Below the pieces are notes generated by a model. The model was not told the DNA's origin, did not search any database, and saw only the letters and a list, made by a program, of their open reading frames with translations. This document shows positions 26,893-36,119 of a stretch of DNA of 64,000 nucleotides, one piece after another. Source of the DNA: Flammeovirga kamogawensis (GTDB lineage: Bacteria > Bacteroidota > Bacteroidia > Cytophagales > Flammeovirgaceae); the NCBI RefSeq assembly GCF_018736065.1, contig NZ_CP076128.1, positions 1,240,001 to 1,304,000 on the forward strand, given 5' to 3'. Each line of letters starts with the position of its first letter. Position 1 is the stretch's first letter. Position numbers and translations under genes: made by a program.

Positions 26893-27819
26893 TTACTCAA
26901 CTATTATTTTTTCACTTGTTGTTTTTCCACCTGTTGTTACTTCAATAATGTAAATACCAGTTCCGTACATCATAGGAATTTTTAAATAATTCATATCTGT
27001 TGAAAAACTACCATAAAATTGACCTATCGTATTGTATATATTGACCTCTATACCATAGGTATTAGACATAATATTTAAGGCTTCACCTTTAGGTACAGGG
27101 TTTGGATATATTCTTATTTCATTATCCATGTTTGAATTAGAAATTGCATTTGGTCCATAATAGGATGATTTACCATCAAAATCTACTTGTTTTAACCTAT
27201 AGTAAACAATAGATGTATTAGGCACCTCCTCATCTAAATATTGATATTCCAACATTACGTTTGAGTTGCCCGCTCCTTTAACTTCTGCAATAGAATTCCA
27301 CTCTTTATTATCAATACTTCTTTCGATAATAAACTTTTCATTATTCAATTCTGTAGCCGTTGCCCATTCTAACAATGCATCTTCTCCTTCTAGTTTAGTA
27401 GTAAAATGTAAAAGCTCCACAGGAAGATCCTCTCCTAGATCTATACATTCTTCACCTCCCATATCAAAAGGTAATCCATCAATTGTAATTGAACCTCCAC
27501 CTGGATTACAAAATTCATTATCTCCATTAGAAACAATTTCCACATTGGTAAAATTGGCTGCACCTGTTAAAGATATCGACGCTCCCTCTCTTAGAATTAT
27601 TGTTGAAGAGGTAAGTTGCACAGTTCCAAAAGTTAAGGTTACATTCTCATACACTTCTATAGTATAATATATATAATTGGCACTTTCTATAGTAGTATCA
27701 TGAGTAATATGTAATTCTGTAACATGAGTAACAGGATCAAAAATTTGGACTTCATCGTTACTTTTAGTACATGATAAAATTAAAAATAGGAGTATAAAAC
27801 AAGATATAGCTCTTTTCAT
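26893..27819 (-). CDS. Lipoprotein with T9SS type A sorting domain
   Basis: A 308-residue protein. The N-terminus is a signal peptide with an apparent lipobox (LFLILSC, Cys17). Residues 25-120 look like short parallel strands (TLTFGTVQLTSSTIILREGASI). A fibronectin-like pre-sorting module follows (LLEWATATELNNEKFIIERS, YYRLKQVDFDGKSSYYGP, about 140-225). The C-terminus is a Por-type tail: IRIYPNPVPKGEALNI, NTIGQFYG, GIYIIEVTTGGKTTSEKIIVE. No enzyme motif. It lies between the CDF gene and the chitinase; a joint role is not shown. Confidence 0.8.
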   Translation of the reverse strand: MKRAISCFILLFLILSCTKSNDEVQIFDPVTHVTELHITHDTTIESANYIYYTIEVYENVTLTFGTVQLTSSTIILREGASISLTGAANFTNVEIVSNGDNEFCNPGGGSITIDGLPFDMGGEECIDLGEDLPVELLHFTTKLEGEDALLEWATATELNNEKFIIERSIDNKEWNSIAEVKGAGNSNVMLEYQYLDEEVPNTSIVYYRLKQVDFDGKSSYYGPNAISNSNMDNEIRIYPNPVPKGEALNIMSNTYGIEVNIYNTIGQFYGSFSTDMNYLKIPMMYGTGIYIIEVTTGGKTTSEKIIVE

Positions 27820-28003
27820 AGTAAAAATAAGTTCGTTAAAGTATTCACTTACTTATACTTGATACTTACAATAACTGTTGAGCACACTTGTTAGCATTTA
27901 AACTTTATTATGAGTTAAGGTTCTTTTTTTAAAGAAATTTCAATAATCATTGATCTATGGCAATTAACTTCTTTCATACTCTTTTTGTATAAAGAAGAAA
28001 CAA

Positions 28004-28036
28004 AATTAGCCTGCCAATAAAATTGACAGGCTAATT
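28004..28036 (-). terminator. Rho-independent terminator of the chitinase gene
   Basis: Arms 28004-28013 and 28027-28036 form a stem extended by further pairs inside. On the minus strand it is followed by TTTGTTT. It begins 26 bp past the chitinase stop. Confidence 0.7.
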
Positions 28037-28061
28037 AAATAAGAACTATAGTGTGTTAATA

Positions 28062-31000
28062 CTATTTTTTAATAATTCTCTTTACTACTTGTTGTTCCCC
28101 TACTTGAACTTTCACAAGGTAAATTCCTGAAGATAATTGAGCACCTTCAATTTCTAAGACAGTGTTTCCACTCTCAACATCTTGATGCATAGACTGTAAT
28201 AAACGGCCTTGTAGGTTAAACAATTGTAATTCCATAGCTCCTTCCTCTTTCACATTCAACATTATTTTTGTTGATTGAGTGAATGGGTTAGGGTAAGAAA
28301 CTACATCAAATAACTCTTCTTCTAAATCTAGCTTATTAGCCATTTGTCTTGAGTTACCTGATAATTCATTGTTCATAGCCTGTAATAAGCTGTTTGCTGG
28401 ATCCGAGACATCAAATGTTAGCTCCCAAATGATTGTTCCTTGTAATCCATTTGCTCTAGCATATGCTACTTTTGCTCCTGCTCCTTTTGGTGTTTCGTAA
28501 TAGATTTCTCTACCATCTTCACCAATGTATCCGTTTAACTGGTTGGCATCATTTGGATCGAAAGAAGTTGCTGCATTTGGATATTGATCAAGAATTTCAT
28601 CATAACCAATAAAGTAAAATCCATTAGCTCCCTGACCTGCCTCAGCTTTAGTTTGAGATAAATCATAACCATAGAAAGGAACACCAATAGCTAATTTACT
28701 TTCGTGAACACCATGTCCAGATCCCTGCCATGTAGCCCAATCTCCACTCCAATAATTCAACGAAGTTTCAACAGAATAAATAGGGTTATCAGCAGATGCT
28801 TTTGTGTATTTACTTTGATCAACATCATACAAAGATGAGTGAGGACCTACTGGAGAATCGTTCCAAGAACCTGTAAAATCATACGTCATTAAACCTAACC
28901 AATCTAGGTAATCTACCATATTGGCATCGTAGTTATTACCATACCAAGGTGTGGCAAATACTGCTGACGATAATAATAAAGATGGACGCTTAGCACGTAA
29001 TTTCTTAGCCAATAATGTTAAGCCATAAGATGCAGGATGTGCCCCTTGATCAACATTTTCGTTCCACTTATCAGTACCACGTTTTCTACCACCTTGTTCA
29101 GATGTTCCAGGAATTGCAGGATCTGCCCACCAGCATTCCATATCTAAATCAATACCATCTAAATTGTACTGATCTACATAAGCTAATAACTTATCTGCTG
29201 CTGCAGAAATAGACGCTGGATTTGTTTGATATACTTCCATTAATTTAAGGAAACCATAATCTTCTGCTCCACCTACTGCAATAGAAACTGTTGCTCCTTG
29301 GCTATGTGCTTTTGTTACAATAATCGGTAATAGTGAATCTAATACATGTAAAGATTCTGCCGTATATTCTCCAGAAGCAAAATCAGCATCTGTATAAGAA
29401 CCTCCAACTTTTGTATCGTACACTAAGAAAGAAACATTCACGTGAGTTACTTTAGAATAATCTAAATCTCCTGGACTTCCTTTCCAAGTAGGTACATAAC
29501 CAATAATACGTTGTGCTCCTGTTGGTGCTGGTGCAAAAGGACCTGTTATATTGATAGTACCGTCTGCATTTACATCTGTTACTGCTGATGAAGTAAATTC
29601 TACAGTTTTTGTCGCTATTGTTGTATTATTTTGATCATCAATTGCTGATGCAGTAATTACATAAGTTCCAAAAGATACTGGAGTAAATGATGTAGAATTT
29701 CCATTAACAGTAACTCCATCTACTTCTAAAGTAACATTTGATACTACTCCATTCTCATCAGTAGCTTCCACTTCAATATCAATTGTAGTTAAAGCAGTGT
29801 ATGTATCTCCTGATGGGTGAAGGAATGTTATAGCAGGAACAATGTCTCCAAGACCTCCATTTCCACATACATCTCCTGTGTCTTCCCAAGGATCTCCTCC
29901 ATTTGGATTATTACCTTGAGTCCACCATTTTGCTCTATAAATTTTACCTTCATGCACAACCTGATTTCCACCTGTATAAATATCAGCCGCATTCCAAGTT
30001 GGATGAGGACAATCTACTACATCAACTGGTTCTGTAAGAACTACAGTTGCCTGAGCTGAAGCTGTTAAACCATCGTTATCAGTAGCTGTTACTTCAACTA
30101 CATAACTTCCATATGTTGTTGCAGAATAATCTCCTTCTGCTACTTCTACTCCATTCACAGTATATACTACTGATGTAATATCACCATCTTCATCAGATGA
30201 AGTTGAAGATAAAGAAATATAATAAGGCAATGTTTCTACTTCTACACTACCTGCTACTGGAGTTGTTAAAGAAACTATTGGTGCAATTGGTTGTGGTTCT
30301 GTAATATTAACTGTAGCTTGAACTGTCCCTGTTTGTCCATCATTATCTGTAACTGTAGCTACAATAGTGTACTCACCGTATGTTGTTGCATCATAAGTAG
30401 TTTCACTTACTGCTTCTCCATTTACTGTAATTTCAACAGAAACTATACTACCGTCTTCATCTGCACTATTAGATGTTAAATCTAAAGTATATGGTAAAGT
30501 TTCAACCATTACACTTTCATCTTTTAATGTAGCAAAGCTTACTGTTGGAGCCACAGGCTGAGGTGCAACTACTGTTACTTTTACTTGATCTGTAGCTGTT
30601 TGACCATCATTATCAGTAGCTATCACAGTAAAGTTGTATTCCCCTAGAGCAGTGATATCGTAATTGCCTTCTGTTATAGATGTTCCATTCACAGCATATT
30701 CAATTGTGGAAACTGAACCATCTTCATCTGTTGCATTAGCTACTACACTAACACTTACCGGGAAAGATGTTGTTTGAATTGTTTCTGCAGTTGGTGTTAC
30801 AAAACTTACTTGTGGAGCAATTGGTCCTACTTCACACGGACCTAACGTTTTCCACCAGTGTTCTGCTGATCCTGGAGTTACATTATAAAGATTATTTACT
30901 TGTGCTTCATAAAGCACTCCTTCAAAACTAACTTCATCTCCTGAATTATAGATTGATGGGTAACCTGCGTATTCTTCAGCAGTACATCCACCTCCAGTTG

Positions 31001-33092
31001 TTGTTTCTTCAGTAATTGTAACTGTTGCTGTTGCTGTTGCAGTCTCTCCTTCGTTATCTGTTACAATTGCTGTAATTGTATATTCACCAAAAGCAGAAGG
31101 TGTCCATGATGCAGTTGCTGTATCAAATGATTGACCATCTACTGAAATAGTTACACTTGCAATTGATCCATCTTCGTCGGCAGCTTCTGTAGTAATCTCT
31201 ATAGCTGATAATGACGCTTGTACAACCTCAGAAGCATCTGCAGGAGCAGTAATAGAAATTGTTGGAGCAACATTTGGTACCGATGGGTCTACAACAACAA
31301 CTTTTGCTGTTTTTGTTGCACTTTTTCCTTGATCATCTATAGCTGTAACACTAATCATTTGCTCACCGAATGCAGTCGGAACAAATGATCCCATGTAAAT
31401 TCCCTCAGATGAAGTTAACGTAACTACTTCACCATTTGCTGTGGCTTCTACTGTACTAATTCCAGTATCATCAGAAGCTGTGAAAGAGAAAGAAATCGCC
31501 GATAATTCCGTTTGTTCTATTGTAGTTTCTGCAGTAATTGTAATAACTGGAGCTGGATTAACAGGTCCTGCATTTTCAGCAAAAACTTTATTTACTACAT
31601 GTACTAATTCAGGTTTAGTATCAGGGCAAATTGGATAAGTACCTATTTTACTTGTTTCTGGTCCAACATTCCAATCTGTAAACATTTGCCAGATAATTAC
31701 TCCTCCAATATTGTTATCAGTAATATATTCTGATTTTAATTTGATAGATTCTTCATCATCATAACTTGTGAAATAGCTTACACCACTTTCTGTTTTTGTA
31801 AGGTAAGGTACTTTTGCTTGATCATCCCAATGCTTTGTCCAACCGCCATTTGCAATTGCTTCTTTTACTTGGAAATAATAAGGAGACCCTTCTGTTGCTC
31901 CCCAATGATTCATATCCGCTGCTGAAGAAACTGGTCCGTCTACAGAGAAAGTTATATCTTTTTTAATAGTTGGAGCATTAACACCTGGCGTACCATCTAC
32001 AACTACACCACGACCATAAAAGGCCATTCCCATATTAATTTTTTCGGTATCAATACCTAATTGATCACGCATGTAAGTGAACGTTTGATCCCATGAAAAT
32101 TCGCCCCATTCTTCACCTTCATAAGGATATAAAGGAGAATTATGACCTGCAATTCCAGACCATCCACCATGAAAATCATACGTCATCATGTTGTAGTAAT
32201 CCATTACTTTGTTTAATTCACTCCATTCCAAATTTTCTAATTTAGTTGGAGAAGCACTAAACGCCGCAGTAATTAACCTATCAGGACCAATTGCTTCACG
32301 GATGTCTTGCATCAATAAAGTATAGTTATGATAGTCATCTTCAGTACCAATAAAGTTCATTCCTGCAAATGGACCTGGATATTCCCAGTCAATATCAATA
32401 CCATCAAACCCGTAATCTTCTACTAAAGTGACACAATCTTGAATAAAACGTGCTTTTTTAACAGGGTCTGCTGCCATTTCTGGAAAATGCTTACACATAG
32501 ACCATCCACCAATAGAAGCCATTACTTTAATGCCATATTGATGTGCTATAGCAACCATGCCTGGAGTAGGATATTCTGTAAGTGGCCAGTTACCTGTTTC
32601 ACCTGTAGCTGTTTTTACCCAACCTAAGTAACCTCCACCTGGATTTGGCTCATAACCTAATTCTGATAGTACATCGTCCCATCCCCAAAATTCTTGAGGA
32701 ATACCAAGGACCATAGCTTGATCGTGACTTGAGTACTTATCTGGATGTAACAAATCTGTAGGCTGTTGAATTTGGCCATCTTGGTAGATTTGTTTGTTTC
32801 TTAAATCTCCACTGTGCATTGAACCGTCAACGGCCACGCCAAAGAAAGAAAAATTAAGAATTGTGTACTGAGAATAATCAATGTTGTAGTGATTTAATGC
32901 TCCTTTTGGAATATTAAAATCTGCTCCTTTCCATGAATCCCAGTTAGGAACATAGCCAATCACTTGTTTTTCGTGATCCGCAATAGAGTAAGGACTTCCC
33001 GTGTCAATTTGACCGAAAACTCCAATAGCTGGCATCATGTACATGAGCCATGCAGAAAGTCCTATCAAGAACTTCTTTCTGATGTTGTTCAT
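28062..33092 (-). CDS. Secreted two-catalytic-domain GH18 chitinase with T9SS sorting tail
   Basis: A 1676-residue exoenzyme. Signal peptide 1-28. First GH18 domain about 40-500 with catalytic DGIDIDWE (about 230-237). Two Ig-like modules (about 508-700). A CBM5/12-like module with Cys at both ends and aromatic residues (about 702-752). Three Ig-like modules (about 760-1025). A second CBM5/12-like module (about 1027-1076) and another Ig-like module. Second GH18 domain about 1194-1572 with complete DGIDLDME. Por-type sorting tail from SYPNPF (about 1597) to VVKRIIKK. Both acid/base Glu residues are present, so both domains may be active. The layout recalls Flavobacterium johnsoniae ChiA, a T9SS chitinase with two GH18 domains. 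It should hydrolyse chitin outside the cell. Confidence 0.92.
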   Translation of the reverse strand: MNNIRKKFLIGLSAWLMYMMPAIGVFGQIDTGSPYSIADHEKQVIGYVPNWDSWKGADFNIPKGALNHYNIDYSQYTILNFSFFGVAVDGSMHSGDLRNKQIYQDGQIQQPTDLLHPDKYSSHDQAMVLGIPQEFWGWDDVLSELGYEPNPGGGYLGWVKTATGETGNWPLTEYPTPGMVAIAHQYGIKVMASIGGWSMCKHFPEMAADPVKKARFIQDCVTLVEDYGFDGIDIDWEYPGPFAGMNFIGTEDDYHNYTLLMQDIREAIGPDRLITAAFSASPTKLENLEWSELNKVMDYYNMMTYDFHGGWSGIAGHNSPLYPYEGEEWGEFSWDQTFTYMRDQLGIDTEKINMGMAFYGRGVVVDGTPGVNAPTIKKDITFSVDGPVSSAADMNHWGATEGSPYYFQVKEAIANGGWTKHWDDQAKVPYLTKTESGVSYFTSYDDEESIKLKSEYITDNNIGGVIIWQMFTDWNVGPETSKIGTYPICPDTKPELVHVVNKVFAENAGPVNPAPVITITAETTIEQTELSAISFSFTASDDTGISTVEATANGEVVTLTSSEGIYMGSFVPTAFGEQMISVTAIDDQGKSATKTAKVVVVDPSVPNVAPTISITAPADASEVVQASLSAIEITTEAADEDGSIASVTISVDGQSFDTATASWTPSAFGEYTITAIVTDNEGETATATATVTITEETTTGGGCTAEEYAGYPSIYNSGDEVSFEGVLYEAQVNNLYNVTPGSAEHWWKTLGPCEVGPIAPQVSFVTPTAETIQTTSFPVSVSVVANATDEDGSVSTIEYAVNGTSITEGNYDITALGEYNFTVIATDNDGQTATDQVKVTVVAPQPVAPTVSFATLKDESVMVETLPYTLDLTSNSADEDGSIVSVEITVNGEAVSETTYDATTYGEYTIVATVTDNDGQTGTVQATVNITEPQPIAPIVSLTTPVAGSVEVETLPYYISLSSTSSDEDGDITSVVYTVNGVEVAEGDYSATTYGSYVVEVTATDNDGLTASAQATVVLTEPVDVVDCPHPTWNAADIYTGGNQVVHEGKIYRAKWWTQGNNPNGGDPWEDTGDVCGNGGLGDIVPAITFLHPSGDTYTALTTIDIEVEATDENGVVSNVTLEVDGVTVNGNSTSFTPVSFGTYVITASAIDDQNNTTIATKTVEFTSSAVTDVNADGTINITGPFAPAPTGAQRIIGYVPTWKGSPGDLDYSKVTHVNVSFLVYDTKVGGSYTDADFASGEYTAESLHVLDSLLPIIVTKAHSQGATVSIAVGGAEDYGFLKLMEVYQTNPASISAAADKLLAYVDQYNLDGIDLDMECWWADPAIPGTSEQGGRKRGTDKWNENVDQGAHPASYGLTLLAKKLRAKRPSLLLSSAVFATPWYGNNYDANMVDYLDWLGLMTYDFTGSWNDSPVGPHSSLYDVDQSKYTKASADNPIYSVETSLNYWSGDWATWQGSGHGVHESKLAIGVPFYGYDLSQTKAEAGQGANGFYFIGYDEILDQYPNAATSFDPNDANQLNGYIGEDGREIYYETPKGAGAKVAYARANGLQGTIIWELTFDVSDPANSLLQAMNNELSGNSRQMANKLDLEEELFDVVSYPNPFTQSTKIMLNVKEEGAMELQLFNLQGRLLQSMHQDVESGNTVLEIEGAQLSSGIYLVKVQVGEQQVVKRIIKK

Positions 33093-33215
33093 CGTAGTGG
33101 TAGTTTGAATATAAAATGTAGTAGCAAAATGTCTGTGAGTAGTACTGAAGGGAACTACCCTGCTACTGGTTGTTTCTCAAACATAATTCTTTAAACCGCT
33201 AGAAAACAAACACCG

Positions 33216-33337
33216 AAAGGATACAAATTAGGGTACTCAATTAGTGTACAACAACCTTTTTAAGGGTACAAAATACATTTTAAAAAGGGTACAAAAACTC
33301 ACACAATCACTGTTGAATGCCCTTTTATAAGGGTACA
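33216..33337 (-). repeat. Six direct repeats of an AGGGTACAAA-type motif upstream of the chitinase
   Basis: Copies: AGGATACAAA (from 33218), AGGGTACTCA (33230), AGTGTACAAC (33243), AGGGTACAAA (33263), AGGGTACAAA (33286) and AGGGTACATT (33330). Spacings are 12, 13, 20, 23 and 44 bp, close to whole helical turns, so the sites would lie roughly on one face of the DNA. Some copies also form small dyads with CCCTT to their left (33320-33333). They lie about 125-245 bp upstream of the chitinase start, in a position fitting an operator for a cooperatively binding regulator. Confidence 0.6.
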
Positions 33338-33368
33338 TTGTTTTTATAAAACATTAAAATTGGGCATA

Positions 33369-33396
33369 AAAAAAACACAAGCATAATTTTGTGTTT
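33369..33396 (-). terminator. Rho-independent terminator of the monooxygenase gene
   Basis: Minus-strand stem with arms 33389-33396 and 33373-33380, followed by a run of eight or more T. It lies about 90 bp past the stop at 33483. Confidence 0.65.
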
Positions 33397-33482
33397 CTTT
33401 TGTTAGTCATCACTTTTTAAAAAAGCAGACTATATATTTTTAATTTATCAAACAATGTTTTTTCTCCTTTACGAATTAATCT

Positions 33483-34547
33483 CTAACCAAATTTCAAATT
33501 AATAAGGTATTCAATTACTTCTTCTACAGTATTTTTTGCAGTTTTTCCAACACCATAAATAGTTGCAGATGCAAATCCCGTCCAATTACCATAACCCACT
33601 AACCATAACCCTTTTAAAAGCTCTACTCTAGTGCCATTTGTTTTCACTTCTCCGTTATCAACAATATTTAAATCTGATAAAAAACTTAAGTTTGCTTTAA
33701 AACCTGTACACCATATTACTGCATCAAATGCTTCTGAAGTACCATCTTCCCAAATTACACCATCTGAGCTAAACGAGAATGTAGAACGTCTAGCATGTAA
33801 AACACCTCTTTCCCTGGCATCTTTAACCGAATCTATCATTACAATGTCTGCCAATGAATACTCTTCCTTATTTACTTCTCCTTTTAATAATGATCTATAT
33901 TTTTGAGTTGCATTATTAAACAGGTACCTTCCATCTACATCATCTGGTAAAAAAGTTGGTGGTGTAATTGTTGCCCATTGTACTTTATTGGTCTTTGTTA
34001 ATTCTGATACAATCTGAGCACCACTATTCCCGCCACCAACAATAAGTATTTTTTTTCCTTTTAATTGCTCTGGATTTTTATAATTGACAGAATGAAGTTG
34101 TTCACCTTTAAATTTTTCTATTCCCTCATATGTAGGAATCTTTGGGTTGGCAGCAGTACCTGTACATCCTATTACTGTTCTAGAAATATAGTTATCTCCA
34201 TCAGTTTGTATATGATAATACTCCCCATCATGAGTTACAGATGTTACATTAACAGGTCTTTTTATAGGGAAATCATACCTTTTTTCATAATCAGACATAT
34301 AAGAAATAAACTCATTCTTATCAGGATATTCTTCTTTAGGAGGACGAATCATCCAGCCTGATAATGAAGAGTATATACCAGGAGAAAATAATTTGAGAGA
34401 ATCCCAAACTTTCAACCAAGATCCACCTGCTTCCGCATTATTATCTAAAATTAAATAATCTAAATTATGTTTTTTCAGAAAGTAAGCGACTGACAATCCT
34501 GCCTGTCCTCCTCCGATAATAATAACATCGTAAATCTTCATATTCAT
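33483..34547 (-). CDS. Flavin-containing monooxygenase-like FAD/NAD(P)H oxidoreductase
   Basis: A 354-residue cytoplasmic flavoprotein. The FAD-binding GGGQAG motif lies in IIIGGGQAGLSVAYFL (about 9-24), followed by GGSWLKVWDSLKLFSPGIYSSLSGW. The NADPH-binding Rossmann motif is KILIVGGGNSGAQIVSEL (about 165-180), and the third family motif is WCTGFKANLSFL. The pattern matches the CzcO/ArsO-like single-component monooxygenases. The substrate is unknown. It follows the BCCT transporter by 100 bp on the same strand. Confidence 0.85.
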   Translation of the reverse strand: MNMKIYDVIIIGGGQAGLSVAYFLKKHNLDYLILDNNAEAGGSWLKVWDSLKLFSPGIYSSLSGWMIRPPKEEYPDKNEFISYMSDYEKRYDFPIKRPVNVTSVTHDGEYYHIQTDGDNYISRTVIGCTGTAANPKIPTYEGIEKFKGEQLHSVNYKNPEQLKGKKILIVGGGNSGAQIVSELTKTNKVQWATITPPTFLPDDVDGRYLFNNATQKYRSLLKGEVNKEEYSLADIVMIDSVKDARERGVLHARRSTFSFSSDGVIWEDGTSEAFDAVIWCTGFKANLSFLSDLNIVDNGEVKTNGTRVELLKGLWLVGYGNWTGFASATIYGVGKTAKNTVEEVIEYLINLKFG

Positions 34548-34647
34548 TGTAAAATGTAAATCGTATCCTGCATTACAAAATAAATAGGTAAAAGTAGTTT
34601 TGTACTTTATTACAAGCCTAACATTTCTTAATTACTAGTGACATCCG

Positions 34648-36069
34648 TCATCTTTTTTTATTTATTAAGATTAAAAATCTAATTCCTTGAGCACATAAAA
34701 TAAAAACGAACGGAATTGCACCAGTTATAGCAATAACTTTATTTAAGTCAACATTGTTCCGAATTAATAACGCAGAACTAATTCCTATTAATACACCACT
34801 CCAAATTAACTTACTACTATTAGATGTTTTTTTTGTTAGTAAAACAGTAACATAAATAGCAGAATCAGCACTTGTAATAACAAAAGTAGTGAGCAGCCCA
34901 ATCGAAAGTAAACCTAATATATTTCCGATTCCAAAATTATTTAATAAGCTAAAAAGCCCTAAGGTATAGTTTGTATTTGTGGCTGCTTGTATTTCTTCTA
35001 AATTATTTGCTAAAAAGCCTCCTCCTCCAAATGTTGCGAACCATATTATAGTAATAATTGTAGGATATAAAATTACGCCTATTAAAAATTCTCTTATGGT
35101 TCTGCCTTTAGAAATACGAGCAATGAATAAACCTGTAAAAGGAGCCCAAGATATCCACCACAGAAAATAAATTATTGTCCAACCATGTGACCAACTTTCT
35201 GAACCTTCTGCAATAACAAAAGATAAAGTGGGTAATGCTTTAATATAAGCAATTGATGAATTGAAAGCATAGACTAACACATTACTAAAACCAACTAAAT
35301 AAGCTATTGTAACTAAAAGTAGTAAAGCAAATGCTACATTAAAATTACTTAAATATTTAACACCTTTATTTAGACCACTTAATGATGATGAAATAAATAC
35401 TAAAGAAATAAATGTAAGAAGTAAAAAACGAAATGCTAATCCTCCAATTTCTTCTGACACAATAGTTTGAACACCTGTTTCTATTAATGCTATTGAATTG
35501 GCCAATGTACCTGCTACTCCAAATAGTATAGCAACAACTGCTAACACATCAAATAGTTGATAAACTGAAGATGTTTTGTTCGTAAATGAAGCTGAAATTG
35601 TCATTTCTCTTCCTTCATTATAAGAAAACCAACCTATAATTAAACCAGAAAATGCATAAATGGCCCATGCATGAAGCCCCCAGTGAAAATCCGTAATCGC
35701 TAAAGCAAAAACAGCATCATGAGCACTATTAATTGGTGAATTTAAATGATATATTGGCTCTGCAACTCCCCAGAATATCAATCCACTTCCCATACCTGCA
35801 GCAAAAAGCATTGCTACCCATGAGAATGTAGAAAATTCAGTTTTCGCATTTTCTCCCCCCAACTTATTCTTTGCAAATGGAGATAAGATAAGGCCAATAC
35901 AAATGATTAAAATAAGAGATACAGTCCATAAAAAAAAAGTATCAAAAGTGATTAAAAGATAGTTAACGATATCATTTAAAACATCAGTAGTTGTAGTTGG
36001 AAACACTATAAATATGCTTGCAACTACAACGCTGATAATTAATGACAGATGATTAAAAGACAACTTCAT
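34648..36069 (-). CDS. BCCT-family betaine/choline/carnitine transporter
   Basis: I start at the ATG at 36069 (473 residues, MKLSFNHLSLII...); a TTG at 36084 would add only five residues. It has about 12 transmembrane helices. Family signatures are AAGMGSGLIFWGVAEPIYHL, DFHWGLHAWAIYAFSGLIIGW and the substrate-box region WTIIYFLWWISWAPFTGLFIARIS. It imports quaternary ammonium compounds or similar osmolytes, driven by sodium or protons. A betaine-type substrate suits a marine organism. The protein is short, without the long regulatory C-terminal tail of BetP. Confidence 0.9.
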   Translation of the reverse strand: MKLSFNHLSLIISVVVASIFIVFPTTTTDVLNDIVNYLLITFDTFFLWTVSLILIICIGLILSPFAKNKLGGENAKTEFSTFSWVAMLFAAGMGSGLIFWGVAEPIYHLNSPINSAHDAVFALAITDFHWGLHAWAIYAFSGLIIGWFSYNEGREMTISASFTNKTSSVYQLFDVLAVVAILFGVAGTLANSIALIETGVQTIVSEEIGGLAFRFLLLTFISLVFISSSLSGLNKGVKYLSNFNVAFALLLLVTIAYLVGFSNVLVYAFNSSIAYIKALPTLSFVIAEGSESWSHGWTIIYFLWWISWAPFTGLFIARISKGRTIREFLIGVILYPTIITIIWFATFGGGGFLANNLEEIQAATNTNYTLGLFSLLNNFGIGNILGLLSIGLLTTFVITSADSAIYVTVLLTKKTSNSSKLIWSGVLIGISSALLIRNNVDLNKVIAITGAIPFVFILCAQGIRFLILINKKR

Positions 36070-36119
36070 AAATTGAAATAGCAAGTCAAGGTTAAATTAG
36101 AAAAATCATTTATATAGTA

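Larger units (their letters stand above)
33093..33482. other. Chitinase upstream region, 390 bp
   Basis: The proximal part (33138-33167) can form a nested hairpin (AGTAG...AGGG aacta CCCT...CTACT) that would sit in the leader. The middle part holds six AGGGTAC-type direct repeats, listed separately. The distal end carries the terminator of the monooxygenase gene. No coding frame seen. Confidence 0.6.

Noticed and set aside
33216-33337. CRISPR or iteron-type replication origin
   Set aside because: The repeated unit is only about 10 bp with no constant spacer, no replication gene is near, and it lies directly ahead of a chitinase.
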